Source of the DNA: M3007 sp033762055
Lineage (GTDB): Bacteria; Bacteroidota; Bacteroidia; Chitinophagales; Saprospiraceae
Length of the DNA stretch: 14,891 bases
Assembly (NCBI GenBank): GCA_033762055.1
Contig: JANRLZ010000459.1
Coordinates: forward strand, 1 to 14,891
Reading direction: 5' to 3'
Part shown: piece by piece, positions 6,611 through 14,175 of the stretch
How the letters are laid out: the number at the start of each line of letters is the position of its first letter
How positions within the stretch are numbered: the first letter of the stretch is position 1
The notes under the pieces: generated by a model
Told to the model about the DNA's origin: nothing
What the model saw: the letters and a program-made list of their open reading frames with translations, nothing else
The model's database searches: none
Made by a program: the position numbers and the translations under genes

Positions 6611-7291
6611 TCAGGCCAGTTTGTCAACATCCCGAATCAGGATGCTGTTGCGGTTGAAATAAATGAGGTTGGAGCGTTTCAGTTCGTTAAAAACCGACGT
6701 CACCGTTTGTCGGCTGGTGCCGGTCAGACTGGCTATTTCCTGCTGAGTCAAATGGTGTTTCACCAGGGTTTCAAATCCGACGCGTCGGCCTTCGCGGGTA
6801 GCGGTTTCCTGCAAAAATTCGATGATACGCTCACGGGCGTCTTTCATCACTAATTTTGCCAACCTTTCTTCCACCCGTTGCAGGCGTTGGGTAATGTGAT
6901 GCATGCAGGCGAATACAAGACGCTGGTTATCCTGCATAAACTGCTGAAAATCACTAACTTTAATGGCAAGATACTCGGCGCCGTCGTGCAGGCTTTGCGT
7001 AAACTCACTGCGAACGGTTTCGCCCGCCAGCGTCAAATCGCCAAACAACATGCCCGGCAATACCAGTTCTTTGATAATCTCCCGACCTTCGCCGGAAAAA
7101 GTTCCGGTTTTGACCCGGCCTTGCACCAGCAGAAAAAGATGCTCGGCCGTCTCGTCAGGTACAAAGATGAAATGGTAGCGGGGGGCAATGCGATATTGCG
7201 CACAATCCGCAAAAGCGCTTAATTGTGACTCGTTAAAGGAGGCGAGCAAAGGCAACTTGCGGAGGAACTCTACTTTCGCATTCTTGTCCAT
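6611..7291 (-). CDS. Crp/Fnr family transcriptional regulator
   Basis: The product is 226 residues, usual for the family. A cyclic-nucleotide-binding-like beta-barrel occupies about 14-120 (HLFLLVQGRVKTG and LPGMLFGDLTLAGE strands), followed by a dimerisation helix (about 122-150) and a winged-helix DNA-binding domain (about 152-222). The helix-turn-helix reads LTQQEIASLTGTSRQTVTSVFNEL (split here at 181-192 and 193-204). It lacks the clustered N-terminal Cys residues of Fnr, having only Cys30 and Cys129 in the whole protein, so an iron-sulfur oxygen sensor is unlikely. The phosphate-binding cassette is degenerate (VRSEFTQ rather than R-S/T-A), so the ligand is uncertain. The recognition helix has Gln195 where E. 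coli CRP has the base-reading Glu181, so the site recognised may differ. It starts at ATG 7291, is divergent from the adhesin gene and ends at a clear terminator. Confidence 0.93.
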   Translation of the reverse strand: MDKNAKVEFLRKLPLLASFNESQLSAFADCAQYRIAPRYHFIFVPDETAEHLFLLVQGRVKTGTFSGEGREIIKELVLPGMLFGDLTLAGETVRSEFTQSLHDGAEYLAIKVSDFQQFMQDNQRLVFACMHHITQRLQRVEERLAKLVMKDARERIIEFLQETATREGRRVGFETLVKHHLTQQEIASLTGTSRQTVTSVFNELKRSNLIYFNRNSILIRDVDKLA

Positions 7292-7330
7292 GGGCAGCAG
7301 ATTTAGTGTTGATTAAAATGATTTGCAGGA

Positions 7331-7338
7331 CAAAAGTA
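7331..7338 (-). promoter_or_regulatory. Candidate -7 box for the Crp/Fnr-family gene
   Basis: The - strand reads TACTTTTG, an exact TAnnTTTG match, about 40 nt before the ATG at 7291. No TTTG is found at the expected -33 position (about 7358-7361), which may mean activator dependence or a weak promoter. Confidence 0.45.
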
Positions 7339-7404
7339 GGCCGCATACAATGTGAAGGAAAGGACATTTTTTTTTGATTGTCGGGATGTTTTTTTTGTCA
7401 ATTA

Positions 7405-7439
7405 TTTTTTAAAATATTGAAAATCATGCTTTTAAAAAA
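7405..7439. repeat. Perfect 10-bp inverted repeat in the divergent intergenic region
   Basis: TTTTTTAAAA (7405-7414) and TTTTAAAAAA (7430-7439) are exact reverse complements separated by 15 bp. Arm centres are 25 bp apart. The region between the two divergent genes is very AT-rich, so chance is possible, but the position suits an operator or a nucleoid-protein site. T-runs at 7367-7375 and 7389-7396 lie beside it. Confidence 0.5.
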
Positions 7440-7463
7440 TCATTTCAACTCTTTTTTCATTAA

Positions 7464-7471
7464 TGAATTTG
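7464..7471 (+). promoter_or_regulatory. Weak candidate -7 box for the adhesin
   Basis: TGAATTTG differs by one base from TAnnTTTG and lies about 65 nt before the ATG at 7537. No exact consensus match is seen in 7440-7536, so this is the best candidate rather than a firm call. Confidence 0.25.
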
Positions 7472-7536
7472 CCTGAATACCGCTAAAAAATCTGGCATTC
7501 TTTTCGCCCCGATATCCATTGCAAACCGATTACAAC

Positions 7537-10500
7537 ATGAACCTGAAACACATTCTGCTGATTGGCGCACTCTGTATGTCCTGTTTGGCACAGGCACAGA
7601 ACAATTGCAATAATCCCATTTCCCTCAACTCTGTCCTGGTACTGAACACCTTGTGCGATGTCGCCACGGGCACCATTATCATCACGCCATCGGGCGGCGG
7701 GGGGGCTTACAACTTTGATTGGATGCCGGCGGTTTCCAATACCAACTCGGCTTCCAACCTGCCGGCGGCCGCCTACTTCGTACACATTGAGCGAAACAAC
7801 AACCCGGACTGTTTTCTGGATACCATTATTGTGGTGAACAACAGCAATGGCCCGCAGGTGCAAGCCAATATCAACCCCGCGCAATGTCAGGCCGCCAACG
7901 GTTCTATCTCGCTTACGCCCACCAACTATTTTTACAACTGGAGCAATGGCGCTACCGCTGCTACCATTACCGGACTTGCCAGCCAAAATTATTACGTCAC
8001 CGTGACCAATCCCGGAAACGGCTGTTATTCGGTGTTCAAGTTTTTTGTCCCCAAGAATCTCAACAGTCTCACCGTCAATGCCCTGGTGCAGGAAAACGCC
8101 AAGTGTGGCATGAACAAGGGGCGCGCGCAGGTAATCGTTGCGGGCGGCTCCGGACAATATACCTATACCCCCGGCCCGGGGCCGCAATACAATAACTTGC
8201 CGGCCGGCAACTACTCCGTATCGGTGCTCGACAATGTGACCAACTGCACCGGGAGTGTCAATTTTACCATCGAAAACCTGGAGGTGGAAGGCAATGTCAG
8301 TCTTACGCCGTACAATGCGCGTTGTGCCGGACAAGCCGACGGTTTTGTGGAATTTTCCGTATCGGCAGGTCAAAATTTTGAACTTCCTTTTGTTTTTACC
8401 CTTAAGGACGGGAATGGAACAAGTTACTCGCCGGGCAATTTGCCGGCAGGTAACTACATACTCCAAATCGCCGATGCCGACGGCTGCACCCTGCCGCCCC
8501 AGGCGTTCAGCATCGGCGAACCGCCGGCATTCAATCTGCAAGCGCAAGCCGAACCGGAAACCTGCGATGAAGGCGGCCGGATCAGCCTGGATATTTCGGG
8601 GGGCAACGGCGCTCCATTCATTGTAAACTGGGCCGACCTTCCCGGCGATGATAACCCGGAAGACCGTACCAACCTGCGAGCCGGCCGTTATTCGGGCGTG
8701 GTGTACGATTCGCTTTTATGTGTATATTCAATTGACACCCTGCTGGTGGCGCCCAATTGCAATAACTCCACCCTGGTACACATGGTCTTGAAAACCAGCA
8801 GTACCGAATTGTTTTGCGTACCGAAACCCCCGGGCCTGCCCCCCGGCGCTACCCAATACAGCCTGGCGGGCGGCGGGGTAGCGGGTAGCTCGGCTTTCGG
8901 CGCCTGGGTACTGAACGGGGAGGGCTGCCTGTCGTATAATGCAGGCGCCAACGCCGGGTTCGCGGTAGATACCATCTGTATCGTCAGTGCGGCTGCAACG
9001 ATCGGGTTGATGGATACTACCTGTGTGGTGGTAAGCATCACGCAGGATCAGCCAACTAAAACTTCGGTGTTTTTTACCGTGCAGGTGCTGGCGTCGTCAA
9101 CTGCTTGTGGCGCCATACCGCCGGGATTTCCCAACCCGACTATTTTGCAACTCGGGCGCCCCGGACTTTCGGGCGCCAGCGATGTATACGGCGACTACCA
9201 GATTGATCCGGCTACCGCCTGCGCTACTTTTTTTGCCGGCGCCACCCCGGGGTTCAATGTGGATGAAATTCGCGTGGCAATATTTGCCGGAAATCCCCTC
9301 AAGTGTCACATCATTTCCTATTTCCCGACGGTTTTACCTGAAACAGACTGCTCGACGGCCTTCAATCTTCCGGACTCGGTTGGCATCATCAGTACCGACT
9401 GCGATGCGGGCGGCCTGTATTGTGTGCCGATTCCGTTTGACGATATTTCCAACTACACCATCATTGACAATGGCGCTTTGTACAGCGGCGGTTTCGCCGG
9501 CTGCGCCAACAACACAACCATCAGTTACAATGTGGCAGCACTGCCCCCCGGAGGCGGCCCTTACCAACTGAGCGAATGGAATGTAAACGGACAGAATTTG
9601 TCGGGTAATTTTCTGAATATCAACGGTCTGGCCGATCTGATGAACCTGCTTGATGCCCCGCCGTCGGGTTGGGCCGTACAGGGCGCCGGGTTTATTCGAG
9701 GCGGCAACCTGGCAAACACCTACGGCCCGCTGCACATACGTTCGGCTTCGGGAAACACGGCGGTGTACAGCCCTGCCATGATTACGGCGCCATTGGGTAC
9801 GGAATTGCGTTTTTCGGAGGGACTGCACGTGGTGGTTTTCCGGAATGTGCTGACGGCCTGTTCGGATACCGCGATTATTGACGTGGAATGTTTTGATTGT
9901 GCGCCTATTCACAGTTATCCGGTGAATGCCCAGGGGGAAGTGCGCTGGAAGGTGGCCAACTGTGCCGCCGATACAATTTTTTGTACCAATATCTTTAATA
10001 CCGATTTGGGGCAATTTGTGATAACCGACAACGGGCAGCCGTTTTTGAATTTTGGCTTGTGCGGCAATTTTGTAGGCATGTTGCTTGATACCGGCTTGCA
10101 TGTCCTGGCATTTTCGCATCCTTCCACTACCTGCGCCTGGGAGGTAAAATGTTATGTAGAGTGTACGGAAATTCTCGGCATGCAAACCGTTCCGGTAACC
10201 GTGCCGCTGGGTGGAACAGCCAACATTTGCCTGGATACCAGCCTGATACCCCCGCCCGTATCAAGTATGATCAATGTCTGCGAAGACGAAGGCAGCACAA
10301 TCATTGGTTACACTTTTGTGCCACAAAGTTGGTGCGTCCTGATCAGCGGATTGAATCTTGGCATGGATACAATTTGCGTTCAGGTTTGCAATGACAACAG
10401 TGCATGCGTGGATGTTCTCATGCCTGTCACCGTAACGAACACCCCTTCCGATAGTTTGCTGGCTGTACGGGATGAGGTCTTTACGATTAAAGACGAACCC

Positions 10501-11013
10501 ATCGAGTTTCCTATTATTGCCAACGACATCGTGGGTGGCATCCCGGGCAACCTGGGCGGATTGGCCGATGTGGAATTTTTAAGCGACCCATTTTTGGGTA
10601 ATTTCCTCTACAATCCGCTCGAAGGCGCCGTGGTGTATGCGCCTGAAAACGGCGTATGCGGCGTGGATTCGTTCCGTTACCGTATTACCGACCCTTCGGG
10701 TCAGCAATCGGAGGCGACGATAAAAATAACGATCGTTTGTGATAAAATACTCGTTTTCAACGGTATATCACCCAATGGAGATGGCCGGAATGATGTGTGG
10801 CATATTGTGGGGATTGAACAGTTCCCGCAGAATGAAGTCCAGGTGTTCAACCGTTGGGGCAATCAGGTGTACACCCGGAAAGGGTATACCAACAACGATC
10901 CCTGGAACGGGCAGTGGAACGGGAAAGACCTTCCCGACGGGCCTTATTACTATATCATTGATCTGGGCGGGAATGAAGAGCGGTTGAGCGGCTGGGTAGA
11001 GATCATGCGGTGA
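7537..11013 (+). CDS. Large Cys-rich SprB-repeat adhesin with gliding-motility-associated C-terminal (CHU_C) domain
   Basis: The product is 1158 residues from ATG 7537. A TTG six codons earlier is in frame but is rejected because the ATG directly opens a good signal peptide (MNLKHILLIGALCMSCLAQA, cleavage about 20/21). Order: five SprB-like repeats of about 70-80 residues (about 31-406), each with a Cys near the start, a (S/P)GG or NG turn, an LPAGxY-type strand and a Cys near the end; two related modules ending in VDTICIV or VDEIRVA strands (about 413-502, 510-601); two modules with a DNG and GLHV signature (about 622-785 and 809-876); one further DTIC module (about 885-968); a cadherin/Ig-like domain (about 978-1066, with IIANDI and VDSFRYRITDPSG); and a CHU_C domain (1071-1158) with FNGISPNGDGRNDVW and FNRWGNQVY. 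It is expected to be secreted by T9SS and to stay on the cell surface, for adhesion or gliding. The ligand is unknown. It appears monocistronic. Confidence 0.92.
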   Translation: MNLKHILLIGALCMSCLAQAQNNCNNPISLNSVLVLNTLCDVATGTIIITPSGGGGAYNFDWMPAVSNTNSASNLPAAAYFVHIERNNNPDCFLDTIIVVNNSNGPQVQANINPAQCQAANGSISLTPTNYFYNWSNGATAATITGLASQNYYVTVTNPGNGCYSVFKFFVPKNLNSLTVNALVQENAKCGMNKGRAQVIVAGGSGQYTYTPGPGPQYNNLPAGNYSVSVLDNVTNCTGSVNFTIENLEVEGNVSLTPYNARCAGQADGFVEFSVSAGQNFELPFVFTLKDGNGTSYSPGNLPAGNYILQIADADGCTLPPQAFSIGEPPAFNLQAQAEPETCDEGGRISLDISGGNGAPFIVNWADLPGDDNPEDRTNLRAGRYSGVVYDSLLCVYSIDTLLVAPNCNNSTLVHMVLKTSSTELFCVPKPPGLPPGATQYSLAGGGVAGSSAFGAWVLNGEGCLSYNAGANAGFAVDTICIVSAAATIGLMDTTCVVVSITQDQPTKTSVFFTVQVLASSTACGAIPPGFPNPTILQLGRPGLSGASDVYGDYQIDPATACATFFAGATPGFNVDEIRVAIFAGNPLKCHIISYFPTVLPETDCSTAFNLPDSVGIISTDCDAGGLYCVPIPFDDISNYTIIDNGALYSGGFAGCANNTTISYNVAALPPGGGPYQLSEWNVNGQNLSGNFLNINGLADLMNLLDAPPSGWAVQGAGFIRGGNLANTYGPLHIRSASGNTAVYSPAMITAPLGTELRFSEGLHVVVFRNVLTACSDTAIIDVECFDCAPIHSYPVNAQGEVRWKVANCAADTIFCTNIFNTDLGQFVITDNGQPFLNFGLCGNFVGMLLDTGLHVLAFSHPSTTCAWEVKCYVECTEILGMQTVPVTVPLGGTANICLDTSLIPPPVSSMINVCEDEGSTIIGYTFVPQSWCVLISGLNLGMDTICVQVCNDNSACVDVLMPVTVTNTPSDSLLAVRDEVFTIKDEPIEFPIIANDIVGGIPGNLGGLADVEFLSDPFLGNFLYNPLEGAVVYAPENGVCGVDSFRYRITDPSGQQSEATIKITIVCDKILVFNGISPNGDGRNDVWHIVGIEQFPQNEVQVFNRWGNQVYTRKGYTNNDPWNGQWNGKDLPDGPYYYIIDLGGNEERLSGWVEIMR
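7627..8754 (+). repeat. Array of five SprB-like protein repeats within the adhesin
   Basis: Units at adhesin residues about 31-100, 107-172, 177-248, 249-328 and 331-406. Shared features are an initial strand with Cys (NTLCDVATG, NPAQCQAANG, ENAKCGMNKG, YNARCAGQADG, EPETCDEGG), a Gly turn, an LPAA or LPAG followed by a (N/A)Y strand in most copies, and a closing Cys. The units are diverged at DNA level, so this is an old protein repeat and not a recent tandem duplication. Confidence 0.8.
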
Positions 11014-11071
11014 CAGGGGGTGTTTTTTTATCCAATTTTTAAAACAATTCGTTTTTTTATTTCACACATTG

Positions 11072-11079
11072 TATTTTTG
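11072..11079 (+). promoter_or_regulatory. Candidate -7 box for uvrA
   Basis: TATTTTTG is an exact TAnnTTTG match. TTCG at 11048-11051, 20 bp upstream, is one mismatch from the TTTG -33 element. The predicted start near 11086 would place the leader hairpin at the 5' end of the transcript, about 40 nt before the ATG. Confidence 0.5.
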
Positions 11080-11085
11080 CGGGTT

Positions 11086-11120
11086 CGGGAAAACCTCCAC
11101 GACATCGCGTTGTTTTCCCG
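11086..11120. promoter_or_regulatory. Perfect 9-bp inverted repeat in the uvrA leader
   Basis: CGGGAAAAC (11086-11094) and GTTTTCCCG (11112-11120) are exact reverse complements with a 17-nt loop. The second arm ends 6 nt before the uvrA ATG, so as RNA it would cover the ribosome landing region. As DNA it could be an operator just downstream of the -7 box. It is not followed by a T-run, so it is not a terminator. Confidence 0.55.
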
Positions 11121-11126
11121 CTCTAC

Positions 11127-14018
11127 ATGGCAAAAACAAAGACCCAAACCGCTTCCTCTCAAGTGCCGGATACGGTAGCCGTACCTTCGGCTCCGCAATC
11201 ATTCATCGAAGTCATTGGCGCGCGGGCGCACAACCTGCGCAACGTGGACGTACGTATTCCGCGCAACCAGTTGGTGGTAATTACCGGCGTGAGCGGCTCC
11301 GGCAAATCCAGCCTGGCTTTCGACACGATTTACGCCGAAGGACAACGCCGTTTCATGGAGACGCTCTCGAGTTACGCCCGGCAGTTCATCGGCGAAATGG
11401 AGCGCCCCGATGTGGAGCAAATTACCGGTCTTTCGCCGGTCATTTCCATCGAACAAAAAACAACCGGCAGAAACCCCCGTTCCACCGTGGGCACCGTTAC
11501 GGAAGTATACGACTTTTTGCGCCTGCTCTTTGCCCGTGCCGGTGAAGCCTATTCCTACGAGACAGGCAAAAAAATGGTGAAATACACCGAAGAGCAAATC
11601 CTGGAAAATATCAGCGAACGTTTCAGCGGCCAAAAAATCGCCCTGCTCGCCCCGGTCGTGCGCTCGCGCAAAGGCCATTACCGTGAACTCTTCGAACAAA
11701 TCCGCAAACAAGGGTACACCCGTGTGCGTATTGACGGCGAAATAATGGAAATCAGCGCCGGCATGCAACTCGATCGTTATAAAATTCACGACATCGAAAT
11801 CGTCGTGGATCGCCTGAAAGTCGGCGACGACCACAACGAGCGACTGGCAGAAAGCCTCGGCACCGCCCTGAAACTGGGTGAGGGACTGGTACAGGTACTC
11901 CCCCTCGAGGAAAAAGAGGAAAACCTGCCGGCGGCCTATTCCAAAAATCTGATGTGCGCCGATACCGGCCTCTCCTACGACGAACCTTCGCCCAATACCT
12001 TCTCTTTCAACTCGCCCTATGGCATGTGCCCGCATTGTAAGGGACTGGGGGAAATCCACGAAGTGGACATGGCTCGCGTCATACCCGACAATACCAAGAG
12101 TATCAACGAAGTGGGAATTGTACCGCTGGGAGAAGTGCGCGAGAATATGTTGTTCAAACAACTCCGCGCGCTGGCCAAAAAACACAACTTCTCGTTTAGC
12201 ACACCGGTCAAAGACCTGCCCGAAAACGTGCTGAACGCCATCCTCCACGGCGGCGATGAAATCAAGGTGGACATGACCTGGGGCAGCGAAGAATGGAGCT
12301 ACGACATGGCTTTCGACGGACTTATCAATGTCCTGAAACGCCAGTACGTGGATGCTACCAGCGAAAAAGCCCGCCAGTGGGCCGAAGATTTTATCGCCAT
12401 CGTGCCCTGCCCTGAATGCGAAGGCTCGCGCCTGAAAAAAGAAAGCCGCTGGTTTAAAATTGCCGAACGCAACATCGCCGAACTGGCTGATATGGACCTG
12501 GCCGAATTACACAAAGCCCTGGAAAATGTAGAAGATAAAATGAGCGAACGCCAACGCGCCATCGCCAAAGATGTATTGAAAGAAATACGTTTCCGCCTGC
12601 GCTTTTTGTTGCAGGTGGGCCTCGACTACCTGGCGCTCAATCGCCCCGCCCGCTCGCTGTCGGGCGGCGAAAGCCAGCGTATTCGCCTGGCCACCCAGAT
12701 CGGTTCGCAACTCACCGGAATTACCTATATCCTCGACGAACCCAGTATCGGCCTGCACCAGCGCGACAACCACCGGCTCATCGAAGCGCTTAAAAACCTG
12801 CGCGATATCGGTAATACGGTCCTGGTGGTGGAACACGACCGCGATATCATGCTCGAATCCGATTACCTCATTGACCTGGGGCCGGGCGCCGGCAAACACG
12901 GTGGACAAATCGTGGACATCGGCGTGCCCGCCGACTTTTTGAAAAAACCTACCGCCACCTCCGATTACCTCGCGGGTCGCACCAAACTCGATATTCCCAA
13001 AGTACGTCGAAAAGGCAATGGCCATTGGCTCGAACTGGAGGGCTGCACCGGCCACAACCTCAAAAACACCACCCTGCGCATTCCACTCGGCACCTTTACC
13101 TGCGTTACCGGCGTAAGCGGTTCGGGAAAGTCTTCCCTCATCAATGAAACCCTCTACCCCATCCTGCAAAGCCATTTTTACAACAGCCTGAAACGCCCGC
13201 TCAAATACGCACGAATCGTCGGCCTGGAACATCTCGACAAAGTAATCGAAATTGATCAAAGCCCCATTGGTCGTACGCCGCGCTCCAACCCGGCCACCTA
13301 TACCAATGTATTTGGCGATATCCGCAAACTGTTTGCCGAAACCCCCGAAGCCAAAATCAGGGGCTATGCCAACGGTCGTTTTTCGTTCAACGTAAAAGGC
13401 GGGCGCTGCGAAGTGTGTGAAGGCGCCGGGCTGCGTACCATCGAAATGAACTTCCTGCCCGATGTACAGGTACACTGCGAACGCTGCCAGGGCCGCCGTT
13501 ACAACCGCGAAACCCTCGAAGTGCTGTACAAAGGCAAATCCATCTCCGATGTACTCGATATGACCATCTCGGAAGCAGCCGATTTTTTTCAGCCAATTCC
13601 GTCTATTTACCGTAAAATCAAAACCTTGCAGGATGTGGGACTGGGTTACATCACCCTCGGGCAACAAGCCACCACCCTCAGCGGCGGCGAGGCCCAACGC
13701 GTAAAACTGGCCGAAGAATTATCCAAAAAAGACACTGGCCGCACCATTTACATCCTCGACGAACCCACTACCGGCCTTCACTTCGACGATATTCGCCAAC
13801 TGCTTTCCGTACTGAACAAACTGGTCGAAAAAGGCAACACGGTGATTGTGATAGAACACAACCTCGATGTGGTAAAAATGGCCGATTATATCATTGATGT
13901 TGGTCCGGAAGGCGGGTTTCGCGGCGGAACAATTGTGGCAGCAGGCACACCGGAAGAAGTCAGCCTGGTGAAGGGGAGCTGGACCGGAAAATATTTGAAA
14001 GATGAACTGGCCAGATAA
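11127..14018 (+). CDS. uvrA: UvrABC excinuclease subunit A, UvrA
   Basis: The product is 963 residues. UvrA is the DNA damage sensor of nucleotide excision repair: a dimeric ABC-type ATPase that loads UvrB at lesions. Both ATPase halves are complete, with Walker A GVSGSGKS at 54-61 and 662-669, ABC signature LSGGE at 511-515 and 851-855, and Walker B YILDEPSIGLH and YILDEPTTGLH. The C-terminal zinc module is intact (C761, C764, C784, C787, with GGRCEVCEG and HCERCQGRRYNRETLE). The N-terminal half carries CPHC and CPECEG pairs typical of the family. The UvrB-binding region includes the conserved SYARQF and RNPRSTVGTVTE motifs. ATG 11127 gives an N-terminal extension of about 25 polar residues before the FIEVIGARAHNLRN start of the conserved region. 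It follows the adhesin by 113 nt but has its own promoter-like box and structured leader. There is no sign of a second uvr gene nearby. Confidence 0.98.
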   Translation: MAKTKTQTASSQVPDTVAVPSAPQSFIEVIGARAHNLRNVDVRIPRNQLVVITGVSGSGKSSLAFDTIYAEGQRRFMETLSSYARQFIGEMERPDVEQITGLSPVISIEQKTTGRNPRSTVGTVTEVYDFLRLLFARAGEAYSYETGKKMVKYTEEQILENISERFSGQKIALLAPVVRSRKGHYRELFEQIRKQGYTRVRIDGEIMEISAGMQLDRYKIHDIEIVVDRLKVGDDHNERLAESLGTALKLGEGLVQVLPLEEKEENLPAAYSKNLMCADTGLSYDEPSPNTFSFNSPYGMCPHCKGLGEIHEVDMARVIPDNTKSINEVGIVPLGEVRENMLFKQLRALAKKHNFSFSTPVKDLPENVLNAILHGGDEIKVDMTWGSEEWSYDMAFDGLINVLKRQYVDATSEKARQWAEDFIAIVPCPECEGSRLKKESRWFKIAERNIAELADMDLAELHKALENVEDKMSERQRAIAKDVLKEIRFRLRFLLQVGLDYLALNRPARSLSGGESQRIRLATQIGSQLTGITYILDEPSIGLHQRDNHRLIEALKNLRDIGNTVLVVEHDRDIMLESDYLIDLGPGAGKHGGQIVDIGVPADFLKKPTATSDYLAGRTKLDIPKVRRKGNGHWLELEGCTGHNLKNTTLRIPLGTFTCVTGVSGSGKSSLINETLYPILQSHFYNSLKRPLKYARIVGLEHLDKVIEIDQSPIGRTPRSNPATYTNVFGDIRKLFAETPEAKIRGYANGRFSFNVKGGRCEVCEGAGLRTIEMNFLPDVQVHCERCQGRRYNRETLEVLYKGKSISDVLDMTISEAADFFQPIPSIYRKIKTLQDVGLGYITLGQQATTLSGGEAQRVKLAEELSKKDTGRTIYILDEPTTGLHFDDIRQLLSVLNKLVEKGNTVIVIEHNLDVVKMADYIIDVGPEGGFRGGTIVAAGTPEEVSLVKGSWTGKYLKDELAR

Positions 14019-14026
14019 AAATAGGC

Positions 14027-14073
14027 TTTCGCAGGAAGTAGTTTTACTATCGAAAACTATTTTCGCAGGAAGT
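14027..14073. repeat. 13-bp direct repeats flanking an inverted repeat after uvrA
   Basis: TTTCGCAGGAAGT occurs perfectly at 14027-14039 and 14061-14073, a period of 34 bp. Between them, TAGTTTT (14039-14045) pairs with AAAACTA (14053-14059). A second overlapping hairpin, CGAAAA-CTA-TTTTCG, lies at 14051-14065. The first TAGTTTT stem followed by TTTT could be a weak uvrA terminator, but the stem has little GC. Confidence 0.7.
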
Positions 14074-14144
14074 CTAATGGGCGTCTCGCCGAATTTCGCC
14101 GGATGTTCCTCGAAAAAAAAGAAGTTCAGGTCGGGAGAATTGCG

Positions 14145-14152
14145 CACTTTTG
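14145..14152 (+). promoter_or_regulatory. Weak candidate -7 box for the DUF1648 gene
   Basis: CACTTTTG is one mismatch from TAnnTTTG and lies 23 nt before ATG 14176. Its position is compatible with a short leader and supports that start over the longer reading frame. Confidence 0.25.
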
Positions 14153-14175
14153 AACGATCCAAATCAACTTTTTCA

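Noticed and set aside
7309..7322. FNR-like box TTGAT-N4-ATGAT
   Set aside because: The second half matches the FNR consensus ATCAA poorly, and the local regulator lacks the Fnr cysteines.
7519..7536. TTG start six codons before the adhesin ATG
   Set aside because: It would add polar residues in front of a normal signal peptide. ATG 7537 gives a textbook N-terminus.
7570..7590. Lipobox in the adhesin signal peptide
   Set aside because: The Cys residues at 13 and 16 are not preceded by a good L-(A/S/T/V)-(G/A) motif, while AQA then QNN fits signal peptidase I and a T9SS C-terminal domain is present.
7483..8547. 354-codon reading frame antisense to the adhesin start
   Set aside because: It covers the signal peptide and SprB repeats of a clear gene and has no coherent domain; it looks like a codon-bias shadow. 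The same holds for 9334-10185 (-).
11014..11060. Terminator after the adhesin
   Set aside because: T-runs occur at about 11022-11028 and 11051-11057, but no GC-rich stem precedes either. Only a 5-bp AAAAC/GTTTT pairing was seen.
12507..13697. 396-codon reading frame antisense to uvrA
   Set aside because: It lies wholly inside a highly conserved gene and encodes no recognisable domain; long antisense frames are common opposite biased codons. The same applies to 11199-12248 (-).
14002..14175. N-terminal extension of the DUF1648 protein overlapping uvrA
   Set aside because: The extension crosses the direct repeats, is polar and shows no domain. ATG 14176 begins shortly before the first membrane segment.
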